6,041 nucleotides of DNA, taken from the NCBI GenBank assembly GCA_004556565.1, contig SFGN01000118.1, forward strand, positions 1-6,041. The letters are read 5' to 3'. A program made the position numbers and the translations under genes. Numbering within the stretch: the stretch's first letter is position 1; each line of letters starts with the position of its first letter. This document shows positions 4,841 to 6,041 of this stretch, piece after piece. Under the pieces are notes generated by a model that was not told where the DNA came from, did not search any database, and saw only the letters and a list, made by a program, of their open reading frames with translations. The stretch is from Lachnospiraceae bacterium (lineage in GTDB: Bacteria; Bacillota_A; Clostridia; Lachnospirales; Lachnospiraceae).

Positions 4841-5203
4841 ATGAAATACAAAGGAACGCTTATTGTTGTTAAAGACTGCAACCGTGCTCTAAAGTTTTAT
4901 CGTGATATGTTTGGGCTTCAACTTCTACAAGACAATGACGGAAATATGGAACTGACGGATCATTTGTATTTGCAGGAGTTGGGTTACTGGGAAGATTTTA
5001 CGGAAAAACGCATAATTTCAAACAGCAATCAGTCCGAATTATATTTTGAAGAACCCGATATAGAAAAATTTGTGGCACGACTTGAGCTGCTCTACCCCGA
5101 AACCGAATATGTCAATCGTCTGATGACACACAGTTGGGGGCAAAAGGTAGTCAGATTTTATGACCCTGACGGAAATCTGATTGAAGTAGGAACACCCGTG
5201 TAA
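4841..5203 (+). CDS. VOC-superfamily (glyoxalase/bleomycin-resistance fold) protein
   Basis: The 120-residue product has the usual length and two-half layout of a small VOC protein. The first half reads LIVVKDCNRALKFYRDMFGL (8-27), the second ends in VVRFYDPDGNLIEVG (103-117), the hallmark closing motif. Glu115 is the likely C-terminal metal ligand. The N-terminal ligand is usually His or Glu in the first strand (consensus near H-x-x-x-x-V-x-D), but here the strand reads TLIVVKD with no such residue, so metal chemistry may be altered or absent. Substrate cannot be predicted: relatives include glyoxalases, dioxygenases and antibiotic-binding proteins. GGAGG (4827-4831) lies nine bases before the ATG. 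It stands alone, with a palindrome upstream and a hairpin downstream. Confidence 0.85.
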   Translation: MKYKGTLIVVKDCNRALKFYRDMFGLQLLQDNDGNMELTDHLYLQELGYWEDFTEKRIISNSNQSELYFEEPDIEKFVARLELLYPETEYVNRLMTHSWGQKVVRFYDPDGNLIEVGTPV

Positions 5204-5264
5204 CACATCTCGACTACTTTCAGTTTGTCGTTCTCCTGAATGACTTAATATCGATATCTTACAT

Positions 5265-5300
5265 AGCCCTGTGGTGACTAATCCTCATCACAGGGCTTTT
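5265..5300 (+). terminator. Hairpin terminator downstream of the VOC gene
   Basis: A 13-bp stem (5265-5277 with 5285-5297, one G-T pair) with AGCCCTGTG/CACAGGGCT at its base closes the loop CTAATCC and is followed by TTTT. It lies about 60 bases past the VOC stop and 50 before the next ribosome binding site. It can end the VOC transcript, although it may instead have come with the next gene from another element. The T-run is short. Confidence 0.65.
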
Positions 5301-5351
5301 GTCGTCTCCGGACTTCCCCGGCGGCGGATCAAAACTATGGAGGATATCGTG

Positions 5352-5783
5352 ATGAGAAAAAAAGTGAAACGCAAAACCATTCTGATCGACGGGATCAGAT
5401 ACTACGATGACAAGCCGGATACCTGCCGCAAGTGCTTCTTCTGGAAGAATCGCAAAGTCGGCTGTGTGCTTGGTACGCAGAACTGCTACTACCTGGCTGA
5501 GGCAGTAAAGACCGAGCAGGAAAAGAAATGTGAGGGCTGCTGTTACGCCAAAGGCCATCCCTGTGTCAGCGCTGTCTGCTACAAGGAATTGGACGCATGG
5601 CTCAGAGCAATCCGGGCTAACCGCGCTAACCGTGCAAAGGAAGAAGGTGCGACAAAAGCAATGCCGCCGCAAATATCAGGCAAAGTCAGCACCAATGCCA
5701 AAGCAGATTGCCAGCGTCCATCCTCAATGTTCAGTTCTACTTCCTCTATGCGATGTAAAAAGGTAAAGCTGGCATTGTCTTGA
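5352..5783 (+). CDS. Cysteine-rich small protein with a rearranged 3' end
   Basis: The function is not known to me; similar cysteine-rich proteins are, from memory, common in clostridial mobile elements. GGAGG (5339-5343) lies eight bases before ATG 5352, which beats the earlier in-frame ATG at 5337 and the GTG at 5271. Of 143 residues, the first 100 look genuine: a basic start (MRKKVKRKT), then nine Cys at 25, 28, 38, 45, 60, 63, 64, 71 and 76 in motifs CRKC, GCVLGTQNC, CEGCC and CVSAVC, which suggests one or two metal sites. An Arg/Ala-rich helix with the repeat RANRANRA follows. From about residue 101 the reading is antisense to the start of a minus-strand gene, so the natural stop seems lost and the last 43 residues are probably junk. 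Base composition here is richer in G+C than on the element side. Confidence 0.65.
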   Translation: MRKKVKRKTILIDGIRYYDDKPDTCRKCFFWKNRKVGCVLGTQNCYYLAEAVKTEQEKKCEGCCYAKGHPCVSAVCYKELDAWLRAIRANRANRAKEEGATKAMPPQISGKVSTNAKADCQRPSSMFSSTSSMRCKKVKLALS

Positions 5784-5788
5784 CTCAT
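5579..5788 (-). pseudogene. Truncated 5' fragment of a minus-strand gene
   Basis: On the minus strand AGGAGG (5800-5795) sits six bases before ATG 5788, and the first 45 codons read like real protein (SALALVLTLPDICGGIAF at 28-45). From memory this resembles a family of bacterial hypothetical proteins whose conserved core includes LALT-PDICG and continues for perhaps 60-100 more residues; that needs a search. After about 5654 the frame runs into the complement of the Arg/Ala-rich end of the cysteine-rich gene (FARLARLARIAL) and stops at 5579. The gene therefore appears cut at about 5653. It begins only 15 bases beyond the terminator T-run of the downstream-facing superoxide reductase gene and has no promoter of its own in that gap. 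Confidence 0.6.
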
Positions 5789-5802
5789 AGGTATCCTCCT
5801 GT

Positions 5803-5834
5803 AAAAAAACCGCCTGCCGGAAACCGACAGACGG
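5803..5834 (-). terminator. Terminator of the desulfoferrodoxin gene (minus strand)
   Basis: On the minus strand CCGTCTGTCGG (5834-5824) pairs over 11 positions with CCGGCAGGCGG (5820-5810), using two G-U pairs, around a TTT loop. Seven T follow (5809-5803). On the plus strand the same two positions are C-A mismatches and no T-run follows, which fixes the direction. It begins nine bases after the desulfoferrodoxin stop. Confidence 0.85.
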
Positions 5835-5842
5835 CATACTTT

Positions 5843-6041
5843 TTACACTTCAGTCATCCACAGGCCGTGGAGATTGCAATAGGCGTAAACCGCAACCGCT
5901 TTATCATCTCCCAAGCAGAAGATGACATTGGGTTTGTCATCAGGTTTCAGAGCCTTGCGCTGCCCACCGTTTTCGGTCTGGACATAGACCCACTCGATGA
6001 AGTGTTCCGAAAGCATCGGATGATCCACGCTGCCCACATTG
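5843..6041 (-). CDS. Desulfoferrodoxin / superoxide reductase, C-terminal part
   Basis: The frame is open to the right edge, so the gene starts outside the window; the GTG at 6037 is an internal Val codon. About 65 residues are visible. They contain the iron-site ligands of superoxide reductase: His in VDHPM, His in EHFIEW six residues later, and Cys and His in CNLHG, with the spacing seen in characterised enzymes. The C-terminus HGLWMTEV also fits. The family reduces superoxide to hydrogen peroxide in the cytoplasm of anaerobes using rubredoxin-type electron donors. The first His ligand, the catalytic Lys and any N-terminal Fe(Cys)4 domain lie off the window, so the class cannot be set. It is probably original chromosome and ends in a strong terminator. 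Confidence 0.92.
   Translation of the reverse strand, partial: NVGSVDHPMLSEHFIEWVYVQTENGGQRKALKPDDKPNVIFCLGDDKAVAVYAYCNLHGLWMTEV

Noticed and set aside
5259..5672. 137-residue minus-strand frame opposite the cysteine-rich gene
   Set aside because: It has no supported start and runs through the hairpin at 5265-5300. The opposite strand has a good ribosome binding site and ordered Cys motifs.
1..6041. CRISPR array, rRNA or complete insertion sequence
   Set aside because: No regularly spaced direct repeats, no rRNA-like stretch and no transposase frame were seen on either strand.

Overview
The window looks like the right-hand end of an integrative mobile element, probably an integrative and conjugative element (ICE), inserted in the chromosome of an anaerobic member of the Clostridia. 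The case rests on strong AGGAGG-type ribosome binding sites, short overlapping genes, a sigma-like/Xis-like/tyrosine-integrase module of the kind common in gut clostridial ICEs, a clostridial-style tRNA-Arg fragment, and a superoxide reductase (desulfoferrodoxin) gene at the right edge, which is typical of anaerobes. No species can be named from the sequence alone.

Element side (1 to about 4446): All genes read rightward. The first is the end of a sigma-70-like helix-turn-helix protein, open at the window edge. Next come a PemK/MazF-family RNase toxin carrying an extra C-terminal four-cysteine zinc ribbon, four consecutive genes built only of excisionase/MerR-like winged-helix domains (one, one, three and one copies: six in all), and a 487-residue tyrosine recombinase with its catalytic residues intact. 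Most genes overlap by 8 to 14 bases or lie 12 bases apart, so they look like one translationally coupled operon. The exception is a gap of about 106 bases after the first Xis-like gene, which holds two near-perfect stem-loops. A hairpin terminator follows the integrase. Beyond it is a near-consensus promoter that points outward across the element end, then a cluster of inverted repeats.

Attachment site (4447 to 4491): This is the 3' half of a tRNA-Arg(CCT), beginning at the anticodon loop and ending in CCA, with no 5' half upstream. It is followed at 4501 to 4530 by a strong terminator that was probably the tRNA gene's own. I read this as attR: the integrase recombined in the anticodon loop and displaced the native 3' half. 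The regenerated intact tRNA should lie at the element's other end, left of this window.

Chromosomal side (4492 to 6041): About 240 bases have no recognisable gene. A 20-bp perfect palindrome and a related degenerate dyad then precede a small VOC-superfamily (glyoxalase/bleomycin-resistance fold) gene. After a hairpin there is a cysteine-rich small protein gene whose last 43 or so codons are antisense to the truncated start of a minus-strand gene, marking a rearrangement junction near 5653. The window ends in the C-terminal part of a minus-strand desulfoferrodoxin gene with its own terminator. The stretch 5204 to 5802 looks like a patchwork of mobile-element scraps.

The likely shared job of the left genes is control of integration and excision: the integrase cuts and joins at attL/attR, and one or more winged-helix proteins act as directionality factors or regulators. 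The sigma-like protein and the toxin may adjust expression or element maintenance. These roles are inferred from families and context.
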